From CBDCNH01 sp965219015 (GTDB lineage: Bacteria > Pseudomonadota > Alphaproteobacteria > Rhodobacterales > Rhodobacteraceae), in contig CBDCNH010000017.1 in assembly GCA_965219015.1 (NCBI GenBank), forward strand, positions 95,551 through 159,550: a stretch of DNA of 64,000 bases, in the 5' to 3' direction. Every line of letters begins with the position of its first letter. The stretch's first letter is position 1. The position numbers were made by a program, and so were the translations under genes. Positions 43,636-53,112 of this stretch are shown here, in pieces. The notes under the pieces were generated by a model that had not been told where the DNA came from, did not search any database, and was given only the letters and a program-made list of their open reading frames with translations.

Positions 43636-44552
43636 GCGCGCCGGGCCGGGCGGTTGACGAGCGCGATCCCGGCCACCACGAGCGCGCCCGCGCCGAGGAT
43701 GCCCGGCGGCACCGACTCGCCGAGGAGCGCCCAGCCCAGAAGGATGCCGATCACCGGGCTGAGGAAGCTGAAGCTCGCCACTTCGGAGGCGGGATAGCGG
43801 CCGAGGAGCCAGAGCCAGCCGAGGAACCCCGCCCAGGCGACGGCGACGATCTGGAACGCGAGACCCGCGACGTGGAGCGCCGTGAGGTCGCGCAGGAACG
43901 GACCGAAGAACGGTGCCGCGAGCAACAGGACCGGCGCCGAGACGAGCACCATCCAGTAAAGCTGCATCTCGGGGCGGAGGCGAACGAGCCCGGTGGTCCG
44001 AACCAGCAGCGCCGAGCCCGCCCAGCCGAGTGCTGCACCGAGCGCGCAGAGGTCGCCCGCGAGGCTTGCCGTGCCGCTGCCGCCGCGGTGGACGAGCGCC
44101 CAGGCGACGCCGGCGAAGGCGAGGAGGAGGCCCGCGACCTTGACGCGCGTGAGGCGCTCGCCGGGGATGAGGAAATGTGTGCCGACGGCGAGCCAGAACG
44201 GCATGGTGTAGAACAGGATCGACGTTCGCACGACGGTGGTGAGGTCGAGCGCCACGTAGAGGAAGAGGAACTCCGCGGCGAAGACGAGGCCGGTAATGAG
44301 GCCCGCGCCGGCGTGCTCGAGCCGGGGCGGACGGCCGCGCGCGGTCATCCACGCCCAGAGGCACAGCGCCGCCCCGGCCGAGCGGATGCCGGCGGCGAAG
44401 ATCGGCTGGATGCCGTCGTTGACGACCTTGATCGTCACCTGATTGAAGGCGAAGAGCACGGCGAAGGCGATGAGCGCCGCCGCCCCCGCCGCGTCGATGC
44501 TGGCCTTGCGCTCCATGCCGCGGGGTGTCGTCCGCGCGACCGGCGTCGTCAA
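43611..44552 (-). CDS. EamA/DMT-superfamily transporter
   Basis: This is a 313-residue inner-membrane protein with ten predicted helices in two EamA repeats. Typical pieces are FAVLFAFNQVTIKVVNDGIQ in helix one and EVASFSFLSPVIGILLGWAL in the second repeat. Substrates of such carriers range from amino acids to nucleotides and cannot be told here. An alternative start at residue 13 (MERKASIDAAG) is possible, as neither has a strong ribosome site. It diverges from eno. Confidence 0.83.
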   Translation of the reverse strand: MTTPVARTTPRGMERKASIDAAGAAALIAFAVLFAFNQVTIKVVNDGIQPIFAAGIRSAGAALCLWAWMTARGRPPRLEHAGAGLITGLVFAAEFLFLYVALDLTTVVRTSILFYTMPFWLAVGTHFLIPGERLTRVKVAGLLLAFAGVAWALVHRGGSGTASLAGDLCALGAALGWAGSALLVRTTGLVRLRPEMQLYWMVLVSAPVLLLAAPFFGPFLRDLTALHVAGLAFQIVAVAWAGFLGWLWLLGRYPASEVASFSFLSPVIGILLGWALLGESVPPGILGAGALVVAGIALVNRPARRAQVPQNVR

Positions 44553-44672
44553 GCCCGTGCGATGGTGAGGTTAATGCCATTGCAAGGCAGACGCCTCTCC
44601 GATCAAAGCCTTTCGTCGCCCCGGTCCGATCTGCTAGCCATGCGGCACCTGCGAACACCGGAAGGACATCCC

Positions 44673-45956
<1,284 letters not shown>

Positions 45957-45957
45957 C

Positions 45958-46368
45958 GTGGACGCCGCGGCGCTCATTCTGGCGCACGGGCTGGCACCAC
46001 ACCCCGAGGGCGGCTTCTACCGCCAGACCTGGGCCGGGGCGCCCGATGCCACAGGCCGGCCCACCGGCACCGCGATCCTCTACCTTCTGGCGGGGCGCAG
46101 CCATTGGCACCGCATCGACGCCACCGAGATCTGGCACTTCCATGCCGGCGCGCCGCTGGTCCTGTCGGTCGCCGCGACCGCGGACGGCCCGGCGCAGGAC
46201 GCGACGCTGGCGCCAGAGGCGCCGCAGGGGATCGTGCCGCCCGGCCACTGGCAGGCGGCGGCGACGACGGGCGCGTTCAGCCTCGTCGGCTGCACCGTGA
46301 CGCCGGGGTTTCGCTTCGAGGGCTTCGAGCTCGCGCCCCCCGGCTTCGACATCCCGCGCAGCCCATGA
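45958..46368 (+). CDS. Cupin-fold DUF985 protein
   Basis: This is a 136-residue protein of the cupin_5/DUF985 family. PHPEGGFYRQTWAG, AILYLLAGRSHWHRIDATE and IWHFHAGAPLVLSV show the family's conserved Gly, His and Glu positions; PPGHWQAAATTGAFSLVGCT and APGF-like PPGFDI complete it. Members may be sugar-binding or epimerase-like, but the function is unproven. The GTG start lies one base after the eno stop, so it is co-transcribed with eno; the stop overlaps the small lipoprotein gene. Confidence 0.75.
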   Translation: MDAAALILAHGLAPHPEGGFYRQTWAGAPDATGRPTGTAILYLLAGRSHWHRIDATEIWHFHAGAPLVLSVAATADGPAQDATLAPEAPQGIVPPGHWQAAATTGAFSLVGCTVTPGFRFEGFELAPPGFDIPRSP

Positions 46369-46484
46369 AGCAGGCCGCCCTCCTCCTCGCGCTCCTGGTG
46401 CTCGGCGCCTGCAACACCGTCGTCGGCGCCGGGCGCGACGTCTACGACGGCACGCGTCATGTCGTCCGCCGCGTCACGGAGTAG
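46365..46484 (+). CDS. Entericidin-like small lipoprotein
   Basis: This is a 39-residue lipoprotein precursor: a hydrophobic leader MKQAALLLALLVLGAC with a lipobox (LGAC) and a short mature part, NTVVGAGRDVYDGTRHVVRR. The Cys-Asn-Thr-x-x-Gly-Ala-Gly-Arg-Asp start is the entericidin A/B pattern. E. coli entericidins are a small envelope toxin-antidote pair; only one member is present here. The ATG overlaps the cupin stop. Confidence 0.75.
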   Translation: MKQAALLLALLVLGACNTVVGAGRDVYDGTRHVVRRVTE

Positions 46485-46510
46485 CGCGCCGCATTGCGCG
46501 CGGATCATCC

Positions 46511-47413
46511 ATGCGGCAGCCTCGGGCGATGGACCACGCCGCCTTTCTCGCCTCCCTGCCGCCCGCGACCCGCGCCGCGCTCACGGCGCGGTCGGACCGC
46601 GCCGGGCTCCTCCACCTCGCGGGCCACGGCGGGGCGATCCTCGTCACGGGCGCGCTCATCGCGGCGCGGGTGCCGCTCTGGCCGCTGCTGCTGCCGGTCG
46701 AGGGCGTGCTCCTCGTCTTTCTCTTCACGCTGGCGCACGAGGCCACGCACCGCACGCCGTTCGCCTCCGACCGGCTGTCGGACGGGGCGGGGCGCGTCGC
46801 GGGGTTCTTTCTCCTGATGCCGTTCGGGTGGTTCCGCGCCTTCCATCTCGCGCATCATCGCTTCACCAACGACGTCGCGCGCGACCCGGAACTCGAGGGC
46901 GGCGGGCGGCCCCGGACGCGGGCGGCGTTCTGGTGGCACGTCAGCGGCCTGCCCTTCTGGCGGGCGCAGGCGGCGGTGCTCTGGCACCTCGCCCGCGGCA
47001 CCTTCGCGGCGCCCTACGCCAGCCCGAAGGCGCTGCCGCGGATGGAGCGCGAGGCGCGGGTGCTGCTCGGGCTCTATGCGCTCGCCGCCCTGTCGCTCCT
47101 CTGGAGCCCGCTCGTGCTCTGGCTCTGGGTGGTGCCGGTGCTCCTCGGCCAGCCGGCGCTACGGCTCTACCTCCTCGCCGAGCACGGCGACTGCCCGCAT
47201 GTCGCCGACATGTTCCTCAACACGCGCACGACGTTCACGACCGGGATCGTGCGGTTCCTCGCGTGGAACATGCCCTACCACGCCGAGCACCACGTCTACC
47301 CGATGGTCCCGTTCCACCGCCTGCCGGACCTGCACGACCTGATGGCCGAGCGGCTCGGGGTGACGGCGGAGGGCTACGCCGCGTTCACCGCCGGCTACCT
47401 CGCGCGCCGCTGA
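46511..47413 (+). CDS. Fatty acid desaturase family membrane protein
   Basis: This is a 300-residue membrane di-iron enzyme with the three histidine boxes of acyl desaturases and hydroxylases: HEATHR (about residue 75), HLAHHRF (about 112) and HAEHHVYP (about 257). Hydrophobic helices lie between the boxes. It may desaturate lipid acyl chains or hydroxylate a carotenoid-like substrate; the boxes alone do not decide. A second in-frame ATG at 46529 is an equally good start. It converges with anmK and the ends overlap by 29 bases. Confidence 0.83.
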   Translation: MRQPRAMDHAAFLASLPPATRAALTARSDRAGLLHLAGHGGAILVTGALIAARVPLWPLLLPVEGVLLVFLFTLAHEATHRTPFASDRLSDGAGRVAGFFLLMPFGWFRAFHLAHHRFTNDVARDPELEGGGRPRTRAAFWWHVSGLPFWRAQAAVLWHLARGTFAAPYASPKALPRMEREARVLLGLYALAALSLLWSPLVLWLWVVPVLLGQPALRLYLLAEHGDCPHVADMFLNTRTTFTTGIVRFLAWNMPYHAEHHVYPMVPFHRLPDLHDLMAERLGVTAEGYAAFTAGYLARR

Positions 47414-48494
47414 CGCGCCCGCCGCCGACCGCCGCGCGCACGCCTGTGGAGCCGGGGCAGGAGGTGGGGAGGCCCCGCAGAACCCGGACGGCGAGATGCG
47501 CGAACGCCTGCGCCTCGATCATGTCGCCGTCGAGACCTACGGCCTCGACGGGCTCGACGGAGACGCCGAGCACGCCGCGCAGCGCCGCCATCAGGGCTGC
47601 GTTGTGGCGTCCGCCGCCGGTGACGAGGAGGCGCGACACCGGGCGCGGGAAATGCTCGCAGCCGCGCGCCACGGCCCCCGCCGCGATGGCGGCGAGCGTG
47701 GCGAGCGCGTCGGCATCGGCGAGCCCCGCCACCGCCGACTGCAGCCCGGCAAAGGCCTGCCGGTCGAGCGACTTCGGCGGCATCCGCGCGAACCACGGCG
47801 CGCGGAGCGCGCGCGCGAGGATGCCCGCGTCGGCCTGGCCCTGGAGCGCCAGCGCGCCGCCCTCGTCGCGGAGGCTGCCGCGGCGGGCGCGCATCAGGTC
47901 GTCGAGCGGCGCGTTGCCGGGGCCGGTGTCGAAGGCGAGGAGCGCGCCCGGCGTCTCCGGCGCGGGCGCCGCGGGGTCGATCCAGGTGAGGTTGCCGACG
48001 CCGCCGAGGTTCAGCACGGCGAGCGGTGCCGCGGCGCCGATGCGTCGGGCGAGCGCGAAATGGTAGAACGGGGCCAGCGGCGCGCCCTGCCCGCCGAGCG
48101 CCACGTCGTCCGAGCGGAAGTCCCACACGACGGGGAGCCCGAGCGCCGCGGCAACCCGGTCGCCCGAGCCTGCCTGGTGCGTGCCGCGCCCCTCCGGCTC
48201 GTGCGCGAGCGTCTGGCCGTGGACGCCTGCGACCTCCGCCGCGAGCCCGCCCATGACCTCGACATGCGCGGCCTCGACGACCGCCGCGGCCTCCGCCACG
48301 CCGGGCTCCCCCGGCCAGCGCCCGAGGGCGGCGCGCAGCGTCTCGCGCTCGGGTTCGGCATAGGCGCGGTAGGCGGACGGCCCGAACTCGTGCACCGTCT
48401 CGCCGTCGGTCACGATCACCGCCGCGTCGACGCCATCGAGCGACGTCCCCGACATCGCCCCCATCGCCTCCACCGGCCCGCTGCGCCGCGACAT
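47385..48494 (-). CDS. anmK: Anhydro-N-acetylmuramic acid kinase
   Basis: AnmK opens and phosphorylates 1,6-anhydro-MurNAc released in cell-wall turnover, giving MurNAc-6-phosphate. The 369-residue protein has the sugar-kinase loop AMGAMSGTSLDGVDAA at its start, GVHGQTLAHEPEG, NLGGVGNLTWID, LAFDTGPGNAPLDDLM and the C-terminal LLVTGGGRHNAALMAAL. The start MSRRSGPVEAMGAM was preferred to a longer frame that would run into tyrS. It diverges from tyrS over 61 bases, a pair common in this group. Confidence 0.91.
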   Translation of the reverse strand: MSRRSGPVEAMGAMSGTSLDGVDAAVIVTDGETVHEFGPSAYRAYAEPERETLRAALGRWPGEPGVAEAAAVVEAAHVEVMGGLAAEVAGVHGQTLAHEPEGRGTHQAGSGDRVAAALGLPVVWDFRSDDVALGGQGAPLAPFYHFALARRIGAAAPLAVLNLGGVGNLTWIDPAAPAPETPGALLAFDTGPGNAPLDDLMRARRGSLRDEGGALALQGQADAGILARALRAPWFARMPPKSLDRQAFAGLQSAVAGLADADALATLAAIAAGAVARGCEHFPRPVSRLLVTGGGRHNAALMAALRGVLGVSVEPVEAVGLDGDMIEAQAFAHLAVRVLRGLPTSCPGSTGVRAAVGGGRVSGARGSRR

Positions 48495-48555
48495 CGCTTG
48501 CCCCCTCGCCCCGCCCCGCCTATGCAAAGCCGCACCCAGACTGAAGGAACGCCCC

Positions 48556-49809
48556 GTGGCGCACCACCCGAAATCCGACTTCCTCCGCGTGATGACCGAG
48601 CGCGGCTTCGTCTCGGACTGCACCGATGCCGCAGGCCTCGATGCGGCCTTCGCGGCGGGCGTGGTGCCGGGCTACATCGGGTTCGACGCGACGGCCCGGT
48701 CGCTCCATGTCGGCAGCCTCATCCAGATCATGATGCTGCGCTGGCTGCAGCGCACCGGCGGCAAGCCGATCGCGCTGATGGGCGGCGGCACGACCAAGGT
48801 CGGCGACCCGAGCTTCCGCGCCGACGAGCGCCCGCTGCTCACGCGCGAGCAGATCGCCGCCAACATCGCTGGCATCAGGGCGGTGTTCGACGTGTATCTC
48901 GACTTCGGCGAGGGCCCGACCGGCGCGCTCCTCCTCGACAACGCGGCGTGGCTCGACGGGCTCAACTACCTCGACTTCCTGCGCGAGATCGGGCGGCATT
49001 TCTCGGTGAACCGGATGCTGGCGTTCGAGAGCGTGAAGAGCCGGCTCGACCGCGAGCAGTCGCTGTCGTTTCTCGAGTTCAACTACATGATCCTGCAGGC
49101 CTACGACTTCCTCGAGCTCAACCGGCGGCACGGCTGCCGGCTGCAGATGGGCGGGTCGGACCAGTGGGGCAACATCGTGAGCGGCATCGACCTCGGGCGG
49201 CGGGTGGCCGACGCGAGCCTCTTCGGGCTGACGACGCCGCTTCTGACGACCTCCGACGGGCGCAAGATGGGCAAGAGCGCGGCGGGCGCCGTGTGGCTCG
49301 ATGCGGATCAGGTCGCGCCCTACGAGTTCTGGCAGTTCTGGCGCAACACGACCGACGCCGACGTGGGGCGGTTCCTGAAGCTCTACACCGAGCTTCCGGT
49401 CGCGGACTGTGACCGGCTGGGCGCGCTCGGCGGCGCCGAGATCAACGCGGCGAAGGCGGTGCTCGCGACCGAAGTGACGGCGCTCTGCCACGGCGCGGAC
49501 GCGGCTGCGCTCGCGGCCGAGACGGCGCGCGCGGTCTTCGAGGAGGGCGGCACGGGCGATGACCTGCCGACGCTGACACTCACCGCCGCCGACGTGGGAA
49601 CTGGCATATCAGTGGTGCAGCTCATCGTGCGGGCGGGCCTCGCGCGGTCGGGCAAGGAGGCGCGGCGGCTCATCGCCGACGGCGGCGCGCGGATGAACGA
49701 CGCCGACCTCGGCGACGCGGGCCTCGTCGTTGGCCCCGACGCGCTGGCGCGGCCGGTGAAGCTCACCGCCGGGCGCAAGCGGCACGCGCTGGTGGTGCTG
49801 GCGGAGTAG
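48556..49809 (+). CDS. tyrS: Tyrosyl-tRNA synthetase
   Basis: TyrS charges tRNA-Tyr. The 417-residue class I synthetase has the HIGH variant in ATARSLHVGSL (about 47-57), tyrosine-pocket sequences GGGTTKVGDPSF and QMGGSDQWGNIVSG, and the KMSKS variant TSDGRKMGKSAAG. A C-terminal S4 RNA-binding domain (GLARSGKEARRLIADGGARM) completes it. The GTG start follows the anmK divergence. Confidence 0.95.
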   Translation: MAHHPKSDFLRVMTERGFVSDCTDAAGLDAAFAAGVVPGYIGFDATARSLHVGSLIQIMMLRWLQRTGGKPIALMGGGTTKVGDPSFRADERPLLTREQIAANIAGIRAVFDVYLDFGEGPTGALLLDNAAWLDGLNYLDFLREIGRHFSVNRMLAFESVKSRLDREQSLSFLEFNYMILQAYDFLELNRRHGCRLQMGGSDQWGNIVSGIDLGRRVADASLFGLTTPLLTTSDGRKMGKSAAGAVWLDADQVAPYEFWQFWRNTTDADVGRFLKLYTELPVADCDRLGALGGAEINAAKAVLATEVTALCHGADAAALAAETARAVFEEGGTGDDLPTLTLTAADVGTGISVVQLIVRAGLARSGKEARRLIADGGARMNDADLGDAGLVVGPDALARPVKLTAGRKRHALVVLAE

Positions 49810-49859
49810 CGCGAAACCGCCACGGCCCCGACGGCGTTCTAGACACAAAGGAGACCGTC

Positions 49860-50696
49860 ATGGCTTCGCGTCCCGTCTGGAAGGGCCAGCTCCGGCTCTC
49901 GCTCGTGTCGATCCCGGTCGAGATCCACTCCGCCGCCAAGACCGGCGCACGGGTGAGCTTCCGCCAGATCCACGGGCCGACCGGCAAGCCGGTGCGCTAC
50001 GAGAAGACCGTGGCGGGCGTGGGGCCGGTCAAGGCCGAGGACATCATGAAGGGCTACGAGCTCGGCGACGGCGAGTACCTCCTCCTCGACGCCGACGAGG
50101 TGGACGACATCCGGCTCGAGACGAAGAAGACCTTCGAGCTGGTGCAGTTCGTCGCCGCCGCGGACATCCCGCCGCTCTATTTCGACAAGCCCTACTACAT
50201 CGTGCCCGCCGACGATCTTGCCGAGGACGCCTACCGCGTGGTCCGCGACGCGCTGCGCCAGTCCGACCGCATCGGTCTGGGGCAGCTCACGATGCGCGGC
50301 AAGGAATACCTTTGCGCGGTCAAGCCCTGCGGCGACGGCATCCTGATGGAGACGCTGTTCTACGCCGACGAGCTGAAGGACGCGCACCCGCTCTTCGCGG
50401 GCATCGCCGATGCCGAGGCCGACCCCGACCTCCTCGCCGTCGCGGCCGAGCTCATCGGCCGCAAGACCGGGCCGTTCGACGCGGGCGCGTTCCGCGACCA
50501 CTACGACATGGCGCTGCGCGAGCTCATCGCCGCCAAGCGCAAGACCGGCAAGACCGCGCGGACCAAGGACGAGGAGGGCGCGCCGGTCGCGGGCACCAAC
50601 GTGGTCGATCTGATGGCCGCGCTGAAGGAAAGCCTCAAGGGCTCGAAGGCTCCTGCCAAGAAGCCGCCTGCGAAGCCCGCGCGCAAGAAGGCGTAA
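49860..50696 (+). CDS. ku: Non-homologous end joining protein Ku
   Basis: Bacterial Ku is a homodimeric ring that binds DNA double-strand ends and recruits LigD. The 278-residue protein begins SRPVWKGQLRLSLVSIPVEI, the standard opening, with FRQIHGPTGKPVRYEK and YLLLDADEVDDIRLET next. The last 40 residues are lysine-rich (SKAPAKKPPAKPARKK), like the basic tails that help Ku slide on DNA. AAAGGAG lies before the ATG. ligD begins three bases after the stop, so the two repair proteins are made together. Confidence 0.94.
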   Translation: MASRPVWKGQLRLSLVSIPVEIHSAAKTGARVSFRQIHGPTGKPVRYEKTVAGVGPVKAEDIMKGYELGDGEYLLLDADEVDDIRLETKKTFELVQFVAAADIPPLYFDKPYYIVPADDLAEDAYRVVRDALRQSDRIGLGQLTMRGKEYLCAVKPCGDGILMETLFYADELKDAHPLFAGIADAEADPDLLAVAAELIGRKTGPFDAGAFRDHYDMALRELIAAKRKTGKTARTKDEEGAPVAGTNVVDLMAALKESLKGSKAPAKKPPAKPARKKA

Positions 50697-50699
50697 GGC

Positions 50700-53099
50700 G
50701 TGCCGCTCGAGCGCTACCGGGCGCTGCGCGACTTCGTCCTGACGCCGGAGCCCGAGGGAGGTGAAGCGAGCACCGGCGGGCTGCGCTTCTCGGTGCAGAT
50801 GCACGACGCGACGCGGCTGCACTGGGATCTGCGCCTCGAATGGGAAGGCGTGCTCCTGAGCTGGGCGGTGACGCGCGGCCCGAGCCTCGATCCGGGCCAG
50901 AAGCGGCTCGCGGTCAGGACCGAGGACCACCCGCGCGACTACCTGACGTTCGAGGGGACCATCCCGGCGAAGAACTACGGCGCCGGCACGGTGATGCTGT
51001 GGGACCTCGGCTGGTGGCGCCCGCTCGTCGATGCGGGCGAGGGGCTCGCGAAAGGTCTGCTCAAGCTCGAGATCCTCGGCCGCCGGATGACCGGCGCTTG
51101 GATGCTGGTGCGGATGAAGCCGGAGGGCCGCCGCGAGAACTGGCTGCTGGTGAAGGAGCACGACGCGGCGGAAGGTGCCGCCGACGCGCTAGCCGGGCAG
51201 CGGACCAGCGTGGCGACGGGACGCGATCTCGCGGGCATCGCGGCGGAGGCGCCGGCGGTGGCGGTGCAGCAGGGCCGCCGGCCAGGCTTCGCGACGCCGG
51301 AGCTCGCGACGCTCGTGAGCGAACCGCCCGACGGAGGCGGCTGGCAGGTCGAGCCGAAGCACGACGGCTACCGCGCGCTGGTAGCCCTCGGCGCGGGCGG
51401 CCCGCGCGTCTACACCCGGGGCGGCCACGACTGGACCGAGCGCTTCGCAGCCCTCGTGCCCTGGCTCGCCGACCTGCCGTGCGAGAGCGCGCTGATCGAC
51501 GGCGAGGTGGTGGCGGGCCTCGGGCCGGAGAGTTTTGGCGCGTTGCAGGGTGCGCTCAAGACTGGCGGGCCGCTGGCGCTTTATGCCTTCGATCTGCTGC
51601 ACCTCGATGGCGTCGATCTGGCGCCGAGGCCGCTGGCCGACCGGCGCAGGGCGCTCGGGACGCTGTTCGCGGCCGTGCCGCCGCGCTCGGCCCTCCGTCT
51701 CTCCCCGGCGCTCGAGGGCCAGGCCACCGCAGCCCTCGCCGCGATCTGCGACGCGGGTGGCGAGGGGATCGTCCTGAAGCGGCTCGACGCGCCGCACCGC
51801 GGCCGGCGCACCCGATCGTGGCTCAAGGTGAAGTGCGGCGCCCGGTCCGAGTTCGTCGTCGTCGGCTGGTCGCCCTCGTCGTCGAAGCGGCGCCCCTTCG
51901 CCTCGCTCCTGATGGCGACGCGCGAGGGCGGCACGCTCACCTACCGCGGCCGCGTCGGCACCGGCTTCGACGACGGCGCGATGACCGAGCTCGCGACGCT
52001 GATGGAGCCGCTTCGCGGCAAGATGCCGTTCGAGGCGCGTCCCGCCGACGTGGGCCGTGGCGCGGTCTGGCTCGAGCCGCGCCTCGTCGCGGAGGTGAGC
52101 CACGCGGGCCTCACCGACGAGGGCCGCATCCGGCACGGCGTGTTTCTCGGGCTGCGCGACGACAAGCCCGCCCGCCACGTCCGCATCGAGCGCGCGGCGC
52201 CTGCGGGGCCGAAGGTCGCCGGCGTCGCGCTCAGCCACCCTGCCCGGGTGATCTTCCCTGACTGCGGCGTCACCAAGCGCGACCTTGCCGACTATTACGC
52301 GGCCGTGGCGCCGGCGTTCTTCGCCGAGGCCGCGGGCCGGCCGGTCTCGCTCGTGCGCCATCCGAGCGGGATCGCCGCGCACGGCTTCTTCCAGCGCCAC
52401 GCCGGCGACGGCTTCCCGGACGCCATCGCGACCGTGCCGATCGCCGAGAAGGACGGCACGGTCGAGCGCTACATCATGCTCCGCGACGCCGCGAGCCTTG
52501 CGGCAGCGGTGCAGATCGGCGCCATCGAGATCCACCTCTGGGGCGCGCGCGCCGACCGCATCGAGCGCCCCGACCGCCTGGTCTTCGATCTCGATCCCGA
52601 CGAAGGCCTCGGCTTCGCGGAGGTCCTGAGCGCCGCCGCCGACATCCGCGACCATCTGGCGGGCTTCGGCATCGCCAGCGCGCCGATGGTGACGGGCGGC
52701 AAGGGCGTGCATGTCGTGGCCCATCTCCGCCGCGCGGCGACCTGGGATACCGTCAAGGGCTTCGCGCGGACCTTCGCCGCCGCCTTGGCCGAACGCGAAC
52801 CACGGCGCTTCACCGCCGTCATGGCCAAGGCCCGGCGCCGCGACCGCATCTTCGTCGACTGGCTCCGCAACGAGCGCGGCGCCACCGCCATCGCGCCGTT
52901 CTCCGTCCGCGCCCGCCCCGGCGCACGCGTCGCGATCCCGGTGGCCTGGGACGAACTCGCCCGCCTGGGCGGCGCCGACACGTTCGGCCTCGACGCCGCG
53001 ACCGAGCGCGCCGCCACGCCGCCCGCCGCGCCGAAGCCCGCGACGCTCGGCCATGCCGCCATCGCGGCCCTCGAACGCTGGATCGCCTCCGGAAGCTGA
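50700..53099 (+). CDS. ligD: Multifunctional DNA ligase D (NHEJ)
   Basis: This is a 799-residue three-domain enzyme. An N-terminal 3'-phosphoesterase domain (about 10-165) has HDATRLHWDLRLEWEG. The ATP-dependent ligase domain (about 200-490) has the adenylated lysine in VEPKHDGYRALV and SALIDGEVV and EGIVLKRLDAPHRG motifs. A primase-polymerase domain (about 505-790) has the paired aspartates in LVFDLDPDEGLGF and GGKGVHVVAHL. With Ku it seals double-strand breaks without a template. The domain order PE-Lig-Pol is that of Pseudomonas and many alphaproteobacteria. The GTG start gives the family N terminus. Confidence 0.95.
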   Translation: MPLERYRALRDFVLTPEPEGGEASTGGLRFSVQMHDATRLHWDLRLEWEGVLLSWAVTRGPSLDPGQKRLAVRTEDHPRDYLTFEGTIPAKNYGAGTVMLWDLGWWRPLVDAGEGLAKGLLKLEILGRRMTGAWMLVRMKPEGRRENWLLVKEHDAAEGAADALAGQRTSVATGRDLAGIAAEAPAVAVQQGRRPGFATPELATLVSEPPDGGGWQVEPKHDGYRALVALGAGGPRVYTRGGHDWTERFAALVPWLADLPCESALIDGEVVAGLGPESFGALQGALKTGGPLALYAFDLLHLDGVDLAPRPLADRRRALGTLFAAVPPRSALRLSPALEGQATAALAAICDAGGEGIVLKRLDAPHRGRRTRSWLKVKCGARSEFVVVGWSPSSSKRRPFASLLMATREGGTLTYRGRVGTGFDDGAMTELATLMEPLRGKMPFEARPADVGRGAVWLEPRLVAEVSHAGLTDEGRIRHGVFLGLRDDKPARHVRIERAAPAGPKVAGVALSHPARVIFPDCGVTKRDLADYYAAVAPAFFAEAAGRPVSLVRHPSGIAAHGFFQRHAGDGFPDAIATVPIAEKDGTVERYIMLRDAASLAAAVQIGAIEIHLWGARADRIERPDRLVFDLDPDEGLGFAEVLSAAADIRDHLAGFGIASAPMVTGGKGVHVVAHLRRAATWDTVKGFARTFAAALAEREPRRFTAVMAKARRRDRIFVDWLRNERGATAIAPFSVRARPGARVAIPVAWDELARLGGADTFGLDAATERAATPPAAPKPATLGHAAIAALERWIASGS

Positions 53100-53112
53100 G
53101 CCGCCGCTGCGC